Shown: positions 17,809-27,142, counted from the stretch's first letter. The stretch: 64,000 bases of DNA from Planctomycetota bacterium (GCA_016873115.1 VGYB01000001.1:62001-126000); one strand, 5' to 3'. Numbers and translations: made by a program. The notes: generated from the letters alone by a model not told the origin.

Positions 17809-19215
17809 TCAGCGACCGCGGACCTCGCCGACCTTGCCCGAAGGATTCACGTCGAAACCCGCCCGCGGCTTTTCCTGCGCGTCGTAGAGCACGCTGCCGC
17901 TGGCACCGTCGAGCAGCGTGAAGGCATCGATCCGCATGCGTTCGTTGGTGTCGAACCACTGCACGCTGGCTTGGCCCCCCGCGAGCGTGCTGGCATCGAT
18001 CCGGCGCGCACCACCCTGGTCGAACCACTGCAGGCTGGTCTGGCCATCCGCAAGCGTGAACGCATCGAGTCGGCGATTCTCGCCGCCATCCAGCCATTGC
18101 AGGCTTGCGACGCCGTCAGTGAGCGTGAAGGCGTCGAGCCGCTTGCGTTCGCGAGTGTCGAACCACTGCATGCTGGCCTGGCCGTCCGCCAGGGTCGACG
18201 CATCCATGCGCAGGCGACCCGCACCGTCGAACCAGTGCAGGCTCGACTGGCCATCGGGCAGGGTCGTGCCATCGAGCCGCCGGGTACCCTCGGGGTCGAG
18301 CCAGTGCAGACTCGCCTGGCCATCGGCGAGCGTGAAGACATCCACGCGCACGGTCTCATTGGTGTCGTACCACTGCATGCTGGCGCCCCCATCGGAGAGC
18401 GTGAAGGCATCCATGCGGAGGTTGCCGGCGGTGTCGAGCCACTGCAGGCTGGCTTGGCCGTCAGCGAGCGTGAAGATGTCCATGCGGCGACGCTCGCGAT
18501 CGTCGAACCACTGCATGCTCGCCTGGCCATCCGGCGTCGTGAAACCGTCGATGCGCTCGCGGCCTCCGGAATCGATCCACTTGAGGCTGGAGTTGCCGTC
18601 GCCAAGCACGAAGGCATCGAGGCGATCCTGCCCGGAGCGATCGGCGATCTTGAAGCTCGCCTGGCCATCGCGCAGGGTGGAGAGGTCGACGCGCCGGGTC
18701 TCGCCGACATCGAAGAGTTGCAGGCTGGCCTGACCCGTGGGCAGCGTGAACGCATCCAAGCGGCGGCGACCGGTTCGATCGAAGAACTGCAGGCTGGCCT
18801 GGCCATTCTCGAGCGTGCCCATGTCCATGCGCCGATACTGGTCCTGATCGAAGAACTGCATGCTCGACTGGCCGCTGGCGAGCGTGAAGACATCGAGTCG
18901 GATGCCCCCGAAGACATCGCTCCACTGCATGGCGGCATCGCCTTCACCGGTGGTGAAGGCGTCGAGGCGAAGGGCTCCATTGGCGTCGTACCACTCGGTC
19001 GAGGCATCGCCGTTGTCGGCGGCATACGCGATGAATCGCTCCATCCCGTTGCCATCGACGATCTCGAGCTTGCGCACCCGGAGTTCACTGCGGTTGGACG
19101 CGGTGTAGGCCACGACGCACGCCCCGATCGCGAGCGCCGCGAGGATGTTCATGGTCGTGCGCTGGCGTGCGACCGTGGCTTCAAGTTGCTGGACCCGCTC
19201 GTCGATGGTTGGCAT
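17809..19215 (-). CDS. Membrane-anchored protein of seventeen 23-residue repeats
   Basis: 468 residues. A short N-terminal coiled-coil-like segment (ERVQQLEATVARQ) precedes one membrane helix (~22-40, NILAALAIGACVVAY). Residues 60-450 are then seventeen consecutive repeats of exactly 23 residues, with no insertion or deletion. The consensus is R-hydrophobic-D-x-F-T-L-x-D-G-Q-A-S-[LM]-Q-W-[FL]-D-x5. Each repeat holds two short alternating strands separated by a Gly turn, which suggests a beta-solenoid or other stacked beta fold. This is inference. GAGGTG precedes the ATG at 19215. An outward-facing rod anchored in the membrane is likely. I know no characterised protein of this exact build. It stands alone between tRNA-Cys and the DNRLRE gene. 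Confidence 0.88.
   Translation of the reverse strand: MPTIDERVQQLEATVARQRTTMNILAALAIGACVVAYTASNRSELRVRKLEIVDGNGMERFIAYAADNGDASTEWYDANGALRLDAFTTGEGDAAMQWSDVFGGIRLDVFTLASGQSSMQFFDQDQYRRMDMGTLENGQASLQFFDRTGRRRLDAFTLPTGQASLQLFDVGETRRVDLSTLRDGQASFKIADRSGQDRLDAFVLGDGNSSLKWIDSGGRERIDGFTTPDGQASMQWFDDRERRRMDIFTLADGQASLQWLDTAGNLRMDAFTLSDGGASMQWYDTNETVRVDVFTLADGQASLHWLDPEGTRRLDGTTLPDGQSSLHWFDGAGRLRMDASTLADGQASMQWFDTRERKRLDAFTLTDGVASLQWLDGGENRRLDAFTLADGQTSLQWFDQGGARRIDASTLAGGQASVQWFDTNERMRIDAFTLLDGASGSVLYDAQEKPRAGFDVNPSGKVGEVRGR
17866..19038 (-). repeat. 69-bp tandem array (17 copies) coding for 23-residue repeats
   Basis: Seventeen in-frame 69-bp units inside the repeat protein. Copies are conserved at protein level (R-x-D, T-L-x-x-G-Q-A-S, Q-W-F-D) but diverged at DNA level, so the array is old and selected rather than freshly amplified. 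Confidence 0.93.
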
Positions 19216-19285
19216 GGTTCACCTCGGTCCCAAGACGGTACCCGAAGTGCCCGGAGATCCGAACGATTCCCCCTGCGCGACCTGC

Positions 19286-20116
19286 TCAGCCCCAGTCGCC
19301 AAGCAGGATGGCCAGATCACCCCCATCCACCACACCGTTCAAGCTCAGGTCGGCCGGACTGACGGCCCCCTGTCCCCACTGTCCAAGCAGGATCGCCAGG
19401 TCCGCGCCATCCACCACGCCACTTGAGTTGAGGTCGGCTGGTCGGTTCGATGGCGGCAGGTAGTTCACGACCAACAGCGGTTGATTGGCAGAAGCCTCTC
19501 GCGCATCGAACCGCTTGACCGTGGTCGCTGTGGCCTCATTGCCCTTGATGACCCAACCGTGGTTGGACGAGGGATTGTTGATCCAGCCCTGGACATCAGC
19601 CACGAGTGCAGCGGTCGAGTTCCAGGTGTAGAACCCGACCGACGAGACGCTCTTGGTCGCACTGGGCGTGCTCGTGAACACCCCACCGGGCGTCGGCCAG
19701 AGAACGGTCGGGTAGACCTGGTAGTTCCAGGTGCTGTCGCCGATGCCAGCGTTGGCACCCGCTCCACCGAACGCGAAGGCCGTGCCCTCGGTCCACGGCA
19801 GCGAGCAGCGATGCAGGCCGACGGTCTGCGAACCCGATTGCGTCTGGCTCATGGAGAGCCGGAGCGTGACGCTGGTGATGGTGCTGCCCGCCGGAATCGC
19901 GCTGAAGTTGAAGCGCATCAAGCCGCGGCGGATGGTGGCACCTCCATTGTCGCCGACACGGCCCGCGTAGACGTTGTAGGCAGCGCCGAGGGCATACTCG
20001 CCGGTGGGATCCTCGATGAGCGTGGCATCGGCCGCCGAGCCAAGCTGGATCGAGTCGGCTTGGACGGCGATGCAGGGCAAGGCCGCCAGAAGCACCATGG
20101 ACCAAGAACAACGCAC
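19286..20116 (-). CDS. Secreted DNRLRE-domain protein with dockerin-like C-terminus
   Basis: 276 residues. A signal peptide (WSMVLLAALPCIAVQA) is followed by a DNRLRE-type beta-sandwich found in exported adhesive or carbohydrate-associated proteins. Landmarks are DATLIEDPTGEYALGAAYN, GLMRFNFSAIPAGSTITS (rest of motif: LRLS) and a final FDAREASANQPLLVV. Two dockerin-like loops close the protein ([18 protein letters not shown] and ADLSLNGVVDGGDLAILL), and the chain ends LLGDWG. GTG at 20116 lies three bases after the stop of the upstream nuclease gene; ATG 20098 is the alternative. The two genes probably form one transcript of dockerin-tailed secreted proteins. Confidence 0.87.
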   Translation of the reverse strand: MRCSWSMVLLAALPCIAVQADSIQLGSAADATLIEDPTGEYALGAAYNVYAGRVGDNGGATIRRGLMRFNFSAIPAGSTITSVTLRLSMSQTQSGSQTVGLHRCSLPWTEGTAFAFGGAGANAGIGDSTWNYQVYPTVLWPTPGGVFTSTPSATKSVSSVGFYTWNSTAALVADVQGWINNPSSNHGWVIKGNEATATTVKRFDAREASANQPLLVVNYLPPSNRPADLNSSGVVDGADLAILLGQWGQGAVSPADLSLNGVVDGGDLAILLGDWG

Positions 20117-20119
20117 GCT

Positions 20120-21955
20120 TCAACCCCACGCCGAGAGAAGCATGCCGAGGTCGGAGCCATCGACCAGACCGTTCTCGTCGATGTCCGCGTCGCCAGGACC
20201 GCCCCACTGGGAGAGCAGCAGAGCCAGATCGCCGCCGTCGACCGTTCCGTCCTGATTGATGTCTTCAGGGCGCGGGGCGCCGTCGACCGTGATGGTGACA
20301 TTGATCGTGCTTGAGTAGAACTGGCGGCCCGGGAGATTCTCGTCGCTTGACTGCACCTGCACGGTGGCCGGGTACGAGCCTGGAGCCATCGCGGCGCTGC
20401 CCGGAAGCCGCAGCCGGATCGTGGCCGGGGTTGCGCCCACCTGCGAGCCGATGCCCGCAACCGCGGAGATCGACTGGCCCGACGAGGTGGTGCCGTCGAT
20501 GAGGAGCAGCGACGCCGTGCCCGCGAACCCGAAGTTGGCGATCGTGACATCGATCTCGGCGTTGGCGGTTCCGACCGCGAAGGACCAAGCCAGGGCCCGC
20601 GTGTCCTGATCGACCGTGGTCGAGAACGACGGATTGGCGTGTGCACTCACCTGCACGGAGACCGGGAGCTGGATCGTTGGATTCGCGGCCGCCTGCGCCG
20701 TAGTCGAGACCGTGACGATGCCCGAGGCGATTCCGGCCGACGAGGTGTCGAGCGCCAGCTGTCCGATCGCGGTGGCCGGCGCGAGCGGAGCCTGGCCGCT
20801 GGCCGAACCCACCACGGACTGCGAACCCGACACCGAGAAGGGAAGATCGTCGATCCCCGCTGCCCAGACGAAACTCGCCACATTGCTCACGACCGCTCGC
20901 ACGGGTACGGCGGCACCGACCAGCACCCGGGGCGGAAGCGCCTGCAGGGTGGCCGACATCGCCGCGGGAATCTGGTACTCCATGATCAAGGGCATGTGGT
21001 CGCTCGCCTCGTGGAGCGAATCGGCGAGCGCGTTGCTGCGAGCGATGTTGCTGGGGTAGTAGGTGTTGTTGCCGGTATTGATGGCAATGTCGTAGTGATT
21101 GCCATCGTTGCCAAGCGTGCGGACCGTGCCGGGGAGGTAGGCCAACCCCATACCATCATTGAGCGCAGCGGTGAAGAGCTGCAGGTCGAATCGATCATCC
21201 ACGCCCCCACCGACGAGGTTCGAGGTCGTCAGCCGGGGCGACTGGGTGTGCTTGATCGCATTCGACGCGCCGGTCCAGTTGGCCGTGCCCCAAGGATCGA
21301 TCGCCGGATGCACGCCACCAGTCGTCATCGCCTCGTATCCCGACTCGGTGTTGGTGTACATGTTGTAATCACCGAGGAAGATGATGTTGCTGCCGGCAGG
21401 CAGCGTGTCGGCGTTGTTGCGCAGCGTCGTGACGCCGGTCAAGCGCTCCGCTTCATTCGCGCTGCCAGTGCTGGACTTGAGGTGCGAGCTGTACACATAG
21501 AGCCGCGCTGCCGTGCTCGTGTAGCCGCTGAGCTGGAGCAGCCAGCGATCGCTCTTTCGGCCACCGCCAGTGACCAGATCAAGGTGACCGCTGGTGATCT
21601 CCGTGAGGCGGCCCGTTCGGTAGAAGAGAGCCTGCGCACCCGTCGCGTTGTCTTCCGATGAACTCGTCGTGTAGGTCGCCAGCGTGTAACTCACACCAAC
21701 GGGCGCAGAAGCGGCCAAGAGAGTGCCGAGCGGACCGACCGCAGCCTGTGTGCACTCCTGGAAGCAGATGATGTCGATGGGCTGGGCAGGTCCGATCGCA
21801 TCGTCGGCATGGCACGCCGCGAAGACGGCCTGAAGATCCGATGCACTCCCCTCGAGTGCCGAAATGTTGTAGTTCACGACCCGAAGCTGCGCGGACGCAG
21901 GCAGGCATGCCATCAAGGTGGCGATAACGCCGGCACACAGGGACCGTGAGCTCAT
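20120..21955 (-). CDS. Secreted endonuclease/exonuclease/phosphatase-fold protein with dockerin-like C-terminus
   Basis: 611 residues from ATG 21955. A signal peptide (SLCAGVIATLMACLPASAQ) is followed by an EEP (DNase I-like) domain to ~residue 330. Its motifs are VVNYNIS (metal Asn), IDIICFQECT (metal Glu), YVYSSHLKSS (His), NIIFLGDYNMYT (Asp/Asn) and EASDHMPLI (Asp-His). Two beta-sandwich regions resembling choice-of-anchor domains follow, then two dockerin loops ending LLSAWG. It may cleave nucleic acids or phosphodiesters outside the cell; the substrate is unproven. The reading frame is open far upstream to 24025, but that part is antisense of the M16 gene. TACTCT stands six bases before the start. 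Confidence 0.9.
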   Translation of the reverse strand: MSSRSLCAGVIATLMACLPASAQLRVVNYNISALEGSASDLQAVFAACHADDAIGPAQPIDIICFQECTQAAVGPLGTLLAASAPVGVSYTLATYTTSSSEDNATGAQALFYRTGRLTEITSGHLDLVTGGGRKSDRWLLQLSGYTSTAARLYVYSSHLKSSTGSANEAERLTGVTTLRNNADTLPAGSNIIFLGDYNMYTNTESGYEAMTTGGVHPAIDPWGTANWTGASNAIKHTQSPRLTTSNLVGGGVDDRFDLQLFTAALNDGMGLAYLPGTVRTLGNDGNHYDIAINTGNNTYYPSNIARSNALADSLHEASDHMPLIMEYQIPAAMSATLQALPPRVLVGAAVPVRAVVSNVASFVWAAGIDDLPFSVSGSQSVVGSASGQAPLAPATAIGQLALDTSSAGIASGIVTVSTTAQAAANPTIQLPVSVQVSAHANPSFSTTVDQDTRALAWSFAVGTANAEIDVTIANFGFAGTASLLLIDGTTSSGQSISAVAGIGSQVGATPATIRLRLPGSAAMAPGSYPATVQVQSSDENLPGRQFYSSTINVTITVDGAPRPEDINQDGTVDGGDLALLLSQWGGPGDADIDENGLVDGSDLGMLLSAWG

Positions 21956-21961
21956 GGTGGA

Positions 21962-21967
21962 AGAGTA
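21962..21967 (-). promoter_or_regulatory. -10-like TACTCT, 6 nt before the EEP-protein start
   Basis: TACTCT-N6-ATG on the minus strand. No Shine-Dalgarno sequence; a leaderless start is inferred. Confidence 0.5.
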
Positions 21968-22066
21968 GACCGCCGCGGACCCCGCACAAGGCCGGGATCG
22001 CCAAACAATGCCATTTGGGGTGCTCTGCCTTCGTTCCACCCCGCCGGGAGCCTGGTCTGACCCGCG

Positions 22067-22072
22067 TACAAT
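22067..22072 (+). promoter_or_regulatory. Candidate -10 box TACAAT of the M16 peptidase operon
   Basis: TACAAT 27 bases before the ATG at 22100, leaving room for a leader with GGAG. No clear -35 hexamer is visible at 17 bp. Confidence 0.4.
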
Positions 22073-22099
22073 TCCCGGTCCGCCCCCCTGGAGCACCCC

Positions 22100-23998
22100 A
22101 TGCGAAACCTGATCAGCAGCGCGCTCGCGCTCGTCGTCTCTGCCGCCGCCACCGCGCAGCAGCTTCCCGTGGAAGTCTTCACCCTCGACAACGGCATGGA
22201 GTTCCTCCTCGTGCCACGCAACGACCAGCCGAACACGGTCTCGGCCGGCTGGGTGGCGAAGGTCGGAAGCGCGAACGAGCGACCCGGCATCACCGGCATC
22301 AGCCACTTCTTCGAGCACATGATGTTCAAGGGGACCAACACGGTCGCCACGCGCGACCCCAAGCGCGACGAGGAGTTCCGCACCGGCCAGAAGGCGCTGC
22401 GTGACCGGATGAACCAATTGATCTGGGGCGACCAGTACGCCCGCTACTACCGCGGTGAGATCGACGATCCGTGGAACCCGGCCAACGACACGCCCGAACT
22501 CAAGCGCCTGCGCGCCGAGCTCAAGGCATCCATGGACGCCCAGCAGGGCCGCGCCAACACCGCGGCGATCAACGCGCTGCAGGCCAAGCTCGGCTCGATG
22601 GATCCGACCAAGGATGCTGACGCCATGAAGGCCGCCCAAGCCGAGATCGCCAAGCTCGAGGCCGAGCAGAAGACCCAGGGCAGCATCGTGAAGGACGAGT
22701 TCGACCAGCTGTACACCGCCGGCGGCGGCAGCCGGATGAACGCGTTCACGAGCTACGACCAGACCTTCTACTTCATCAATGTGCCGAGCAACAAGATGGA
22801 ACTCTGGTGCTGGATGGAGTCGGATCGCCTGACCGACAGCGTCTTCCGTGAGTTCTTCTCGGAGCGTGATGTGGTGCACGAGGAACGCCGTCTCCGCACC
22901 GAGAGCACGCCCACGGGCACCTTCGACGAGCAGTTCGAGGCCATGTTCTGGCTCTCGAGCCCCTACTCCTGGCCGGTGATCGGCTGGCCGAGCGATCTCA
23001 ACAGTTACACGATGGACGAGGCGCAGCGGTACTTCCAGACCTACTACTGCCCCAACAACCTGACCGGCGTGATCGTCGGCGACTTCGATGCCAACAAGGT
23101 CAAGCCCATGATCAAGCGATACTTCAGCCGGCTCAAGCGCGGCGCGACGCCGCCGCCGGTCGTCACGCTCGAGGTCAAGCAACTCGCCGAGATGCGCATG
23201 AATGCCGAGGCCGAGACCGAACCGCAGGTCGAGGTGCGCTACCACACGGTGCCCTTCCAGCACGCCGATTCGTACGCGCTCGAGGTGATGTCGCAGATCC
23301 TCAACGGCCGCACGGGCCGCCTCTACAAATCCATGGTCGAGGGCTCGGGCGTGGCCTCGGGTGCAGGCGCGCGCCAGGACTCGCGCAAGTACGCAGGTGC
23401 GTTCGCCTTCAGTGCGGAGGTCAAGGGCGAGGCGACGCCGAGCCAGCTCGAGGACGGTTGGTACGCGCAGCTCAAGCGGTTGCAGGATGAGCCGGTCGCC
23501 GACCAGGAACTGCAGAAGGTGCGCAACGGCATCGCAGCCGATGAGTACCGCCGTTTGCGGAGCAACTTCTTCATCATGCTCCAACTGGGCGTGAGCGCGT
23601 CCCTCGGTGACTGGCGCGAGGTCAACGCCCAGAGCGGCAAGTTGCTCGCCGTGACTCCGGCCGACATCCAGCGGGTGGCGAAGAAGTACTTCGACATCAC
23701 CAACCGCAGCGTCGCGACCTACATCCGGAAGGCCGCCCCCGCGGGCAGCACCGCGGAGGAGCCCACTGACCCGGCGCTCGCGGCACTGCCTCCGCAGATG
23801 CAGGCGATGGCCAAGCAGGCCCTCAAGCGCATCGCCGCCGAGACTGACCTGGCCAAGCTCAAGGAGGGCGTCGCGCAGTTCGATGCCCAGGCCGCCGCGG
23901 CCCCCGAGCCCATGCGCCCGTTCATCGGGTTCATGAAGGACAGGATGCTCGCTCGCATCGCCGAACTCGAGAAGGGCGCTGCCCCGGCCGCGAAGTGA
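22100..23998 (+). CDS. M16-family zinc metallopeptidase, catalytic partner
   Basis: 632 residues. A signal peptide (RNLISSALALVVSAAATAQ) is followed by the inverted zinc motif HFFEH (residues 69-73) and a distal VVHEERRLR block supplying the third zinc ligand. An unusually long charged, coiled-coil-like insert (~95-200, rich in Ala/Lys/Glu) separates HxxEH from that block. The C-terminal M16 half-domain follows (YHTVPFQHADSYALEVMSQI). The tail is Ala/Pro-rich and helical. GGAG precedes the start. It very likely works as a periplasmic dimer with the next gene, which lacks the zinc motif, as seen in other bacterial M16B pairs. Confidence 0.93.
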   Translation: MRNLISSALALVVSAAATAQQLPVEVFTLDNGMEFLLVPRNDQPNTVSAGWVAKVGSANERPGITGISHFFEHMMFKGTNTVATRDPKRDEEFRTGQKALRDRMNQLIWGDQYARYYRGEIDDPWNPANDTPELKRLRAELKASMDAQQGRANTAAINALQAKLGSMDPTKDADAMKAAQAEIAKLEAEQKTQGSIVKDEFDQLYTAGGGSRMNAFTSYDQTFYFINVPSNKMELWCWMESDRLTDSVFREFFSERDVVHEERRLRTESTPTGTFDEQFEAMFWLSSPYSWPVIGWPSDLNSYTMDEAQRYFQTYYCPNNLTGVIVGDFDANKVKPMIKRYFSRLKRGATPPPVVTLEVKQLAEMRMNAEAETEPQVEVRYHTVPFQHADSYALEVMSQILNGRTGRLYKSMVEGSGVASGAGARQDSRKYAGAFAFSAEVKGEATPSQLEDGWYAQLKRLQDEPVADQELQKVRNGIAADEYRRLRSNFFIMLQLGVSASLGDWREVNAQSGKLLAVTPADIQRVAKKYFDITNRSVATYIRKAAPAGSTAEEPTDPALAALPPQMQAMAKQALKRIAAETDLAKLKEGVAQFDAQAAAAPEPMRPFIGFMKDRMLARIAELEKGAAPAAK

Positions 23999-24030
23999 AC
24001 CACACGACTCCACACACAGGACCACACACC

Positions 24031-25518
24031 ATGAAGCACCTGACCACCACCCTGTCGATCGGCGCGCTCGCGCTGGGTTGCCTCGCGTTCACGGCCGATG
24101 ACCTGCCGCGCCACCCGGGCGACATCGCCTATCCCCCGCTCGCCTTCAACCCGCCGAGCCCGTCGGAGTACCGCACGACGCTGCCTGACGGCACGCCGGT
24201 CTTCCTCGCCCCGTCGAAGGAGTTCCCGCTGATCAATCTCGTGATCACCTTCAAGGGCGGCAGCAACCTGGATCCGGCGGGCGAGACCGGCCTCGCCGGG
24301 ATGACCGCCAGCCAGATGCGCCTGGGCGGAACGGCCTCGATGAAGGCGTCCGACCTCGATGAGCGCCTGGACTTCCTGGCGACCGAGATCGGCATCTCGT
24401 CGAGCGACTGGACCTCGTCCGCAACGCTGAATTGCCTCTCGAGCACCTTCGACGAGAGCCTCGCGCTGCTGGTCGACATGCTCAAGTCGCCTGGCTTCGA
24501 TCCGTCCAAGCTTGAGGTCGCCGTGGCCGAGGCACTCAGTGAGATGAAGAAGCGCAACGACAGCGCGACGACCATCTCGGGTGCCGAATGGCGCCGACTG
24601 AGCTACGGCGAGTCCCACTACCGCGGCCAGCAGATGACCGAGGCCGGCCTCAAGGGCTTCGACGCCGACTCGATGCGCGCCATGGCAGCATCGATCTTCC
24701 ACCCCGGCAACATGAAGATCGCCGTGACCGGCGACTTCGACCGCAAGGCCATGCTCGAGAAGCTCGCGAAGGCCTTCTCAGGCTGGACCGCCGGACGCGA
24801 ACAGTCCAATCCGCCCGTTCCGGGTGCGACGCTCGTCCCGGGCATCTATCACGTCGAGAAGGACATTCCGCAGGGCAAGTTCACCATCGGGCTGCCCTCC
24901 ATCACCCGGGACGATCCCGACTACATCGCCTTCTTGGTGATGAACGACATCCTCGGCGGGGGCGGCTTCACCAGCCGCATCACGCAACGCGTGCGCTCCG
25001 ACGAGGGTCTGGCGTACAGCGCCGGGAGCCGCTTCAGCGCCGAGGTCTGGTGGCCCGGCCAGTGGGCAGCGGGCTTCGAGAGCAAGAACGCGACCTGCGC
25101 CCTGGCCGCCAAGCTCGTGCTCGAGGAGATGGCCCGCATCCGCTCCAACCCGGTCACGGCCGGGGAACTCGACACCGCCAAGAAATCCTTCATCGAGACC
25201 TTCCCCGAGACCTTCAGCAGCCGCGATGCGACGCTCAGCGTGTTCATGACCGATGAGTGGACCAAGCGCCCCGGCGACTACTGGTCGACCTTCCGCGCCA
25301 AGGTCGGCAAGGTCACGCCAGCCGATGTGCAGCGCGTCGCGCAGAAGTACCTCGACCCCTCGAAGGTCACGATCCTCGTGGTCGGCAAGTGGGACGAGAT
25401 CGCCAAGGGCGACCAGGGCGGACGCGCGACGATGGCCATGCTCGAGAAGGACCTTGGTCCGACCAAGCACTTGCCGCTGCGCGACCCGATGACGCTCGCA
25501 CCGCTGCCGATGAAGTGA
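24031..25518 (+). CDS. M16-family peptidase, non-catalytic partner subunit
   Basis: 495 residues from ATG 24031, which begins a signal peptide (KHLTTTLSIGALALGCLAF). The two M16 half-domains are recognisable (LINLVITFKGGSNLDPAGETG, then IAFLVMNDILGGGGFTSRI, R-Y-type C-terminal motif LAYSAGSRFSAE). Where HxxEH should be there is GLAGMTASQMRL, so the zinc site is absent. This is the expected inactive half of an M16B heterodimer. A GTG at 23995 overlaps the upstream stop (GTGA) and could be the real start with a 12-residue His/Thr extension; I prefer 24031 because of the signal peptide. Confidence 0.9.
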   Translation: MKHLTTTLSIGALALGCLAFTADDLPRHPGDIAYPPLAFNPPSPSEYRTTLPDGTPVFLAPSKEFPLINLVITFKGGSNLDPAGETGLAGMTASQMRLGGTASMKASDLDERLDFLATEIGISSSDWTSSATLNCLSSTFDESLALLVDMLKSPGFDPSKLEVAVAEALSEMKKRNDSATTISGAEWRRLSYGESHYRGQQMTEAGLKGFDADSMRAMAASIFHPGNMKIAVTGDFDRKAMLEKLAKAFSGWTAGREQSNPPVPGATLVPGIYHVEKDIPQGKFTIGLPSITRDDPDYIAFLVMNDILGGGGFTSRITQRVRSDEGLAYSAGSRFSAEVWWPGQWAAGFESKNATCALAAKLVLEEMARIRSNPVTAGELDTAKKSFIETFPETFSSRDATLSVFMTDEWTKRPGDYWSTFRAKVGKVTPADVQRVAQKYLDPSKVTILVVGKWDEIAKGDQGGRATMAMLEKDLGPTKHLPLRDPMTLAPLPMK

Positions 25519-25566
25519 CCGGCACAGGCCGCCGTTCCGACGGATCCGGGAGCCCGCGATGGGCGC

Positions 25567-27132
25567 TCAGGCCGACCGGCCGAGCGCCCAGTTCATCTCC
25601 GGCATGCGCAGCAGCGCGCCGCAGCCGAGGTACGCAAGTGCACCGGTGGTCGTGAGGATGGCCAATTCCAAGGCACGCGCCGTCCAGCCATCGCCGAGGT
25701 CGACGGCGAGATCGACCGCCCACAGCACCGCCGCCATCACGCAAGCGCACAGCATGGAACGGAGCGCTGAACGCAGCACCGAAGCATCGATCCCCTGCCC
25801 GTGACGGATCCGCAGGATCCGGGCGAGCACCACGGCTTGCACCACCGCGCACAACGCCGTCGACCAGGCCAGCCCGGTCTCGCGCAGCGGTGTCCAGATC
25901 AGGACGAGATTGAGGGCCAGGTTCATGCCCACCATCACCAGGCTCACCTGGAGCGGCGTCCGCAGGTCACCACGCGAGTAGAACGCTCGCGTGAGGACAT
26001 GATTGGCGCTGTACGCCCAGATCGCCGGCGCATAGGCGAACAACGCGGCCGCCACACGATCAGTGTCTTCAGGGGTGAAGGCGACGCCTTGGAAGGTGGT
26101 CGCGGTGAGCGGCACGGCGACCATCATCAGTCCGGTGCCCGCACCCATGCCGATGAAGACCGTGAGCCGCACGCCGCGCCGCAGGATGTCGCCGAAGGCC
26201 TCGTCATCCTTGGCTGCAGCCAGCCGCGGGAAGATCGCGGTGGCGATGGCGATGCCGAAGACACCGAGCGGGAATTCGTAGAGCCGCTGCGCGAAGTTCA
26301 GGGTCGTCTGCGCGCCCGCCTTGAGCGGGTACTCGTAACCAAGGATCGTCGGACCGACCACCGACGGCCAGCTCGCGATGAGGCTGTCGATGAAGGTGTT
26401 CAGTTGGAGCACGCCAAGCCCGAGCGCGGTGGGCACGAAACGAGCGAGCACCGTGCGGAACGACGCAGCCGCGGCATCCGTGCGTCCCCCGGGCCAGGCC
26501 CCCGCCCGGCGGAGCGCCAGGGCACTCCAGCCAACCTGAAGGATGCCCGCGATGAGCACGGCCCACGCGATCGATCGAAACGCATCAGGACCGTCGACAC
26601 CGTGCAGATGCGCACCGGCGAATGCTCCCGCAATCATGCCGAGGTTGAGGATGATCGGGGCAGCCGCGGTCGTGGCGAAGACGCCGCGGACCTGCAGCAC
26701 GGCACCGGCGAGTGCGACGAGGCAGACCATCGGCATGTACGGCAGCATGATGGCCATGAGCTCCTGCACGAGTTCGGCGTCCTCGCGGTCGAGCAGCCCC
26801 TCGGCGGCGAGCAGCAACACGATGCCCGCCGCGGCGATCACCGTCATCCCCACGGCGAAACGGCCCAGGACCAGCGCCGACAGCGCCCGGGCGCTGGCCG
26901 GGTCGTCGCGGTCCAGGCGTGCATACTCGGGCAGGAACGCGGCACTCAGGGCACCCTCGCCGAAGAGGCGCCGGAACAGGTTCGGCAGCTGGAAGGCGAA
27001 GAAGAACGCGTCGGTGAACGCGCTCATCCCGAAGAGACGGCTCATCGCCGCTTCGCGGGCGAGACCCGTCACCCGGCTGGCCATCGTCATCAGGCTGACG
27101 GTCCGTGAGTCTCGTTCGAGCGTTCCGGCCAT
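25567..27132 (-). CDS. murJ: Lipid II flippase MurJ (MviN family)
   Basis: 521 residues, about fourteen membrane helices. MurJ moves lipid-linked peptidoglycan precursor across the inner membrane. Family signatures at the N-terminus are SLMTMASRVTGLAREAAMSRLFG, TDAFFFAFQLPNLFRRLFGEGA (in two pieces) and LSAAFLPEYARLD. Ala/Gly-rich helices with RAFYSRGDLRTPLQVSLV follow later. Its presence argues for peptidoglycan synthesis in this organism. The start at 27132 gives a normal length before the SMTMxSR motif. It is only 17 bases from the divergent lipoprotein ATG, and I see no ribosome site or -10 box for murJ in that gap. Confidence 0.94.
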   Translation of the reverse strand: MAGTLERDSRTVSLMTMASRVTGLAREAAMSRLFGMSAFTDAFFFAFQLPNLFRRLFGEGALSAAFLPEYARLDRDDPASARALSALVLGRFAVGMTVIAAAGIVLLLAAEGLLDREDAELVQELMAIMLPYMPMVCLVALAGAVLQVRGVFATTAAAPIILNLGMIAGAFAGAHLHGVDGPDAFRSIAWAVLIAGILQVGWSALALRRAGAWPGGRTDAAAASFRTVLARFVPTALGLGVLQLNTFIDSLIASWPSVVGPTILGYEYPLKAGAQTTLNFAQRLYEFPLGVFGIAIATAIFPRLAAAKDDEAFGDILRRGVRLTVFIGMGAGTGLMMVAVPLTATTFQGVAFTPEDTDRVAAALFAYAPAIWAYSANHVLTRAFYSRGDLRTPLQVSLVMVGMNLALNLVLIWTPLRETGLAWSTALCAVVQAVVLARILRIRHGQGIDASVLRSALRSMLCACVMAAVLWAVDLAVDLGDGWTARALELAILTTTGALAYLGCGALLRMPEMNWALGRSA

Positions 27133-27136
27133 GTGG

Positions 27137-27142
27137 TAGGGT
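27137..27142 (+). promoter_or_regulatory. -10-like TAGGGT, 7 nt before the lipoprotein ATG
   Basis: TAGGGT-N7-ATG. The same bases (TAGGGTG) could act as a weak Shine-Dalgarno sequence, so this is one of the less certain members of the set. Confidence 0.35.

Noticed and set aside
17866-19038. 69-bp repeat array as a possible CRISPR or minisatellite
   Set aside because: Units are contiguous with no spacers, stay in frame and are conserved at protein rather than DNA level.
21956-24025. Upstream continuation of the EEP gene frame to 24025
   Set aside because: This part is antisense to the M16 peptidase. The signal peptide at 21955 marks the true start.
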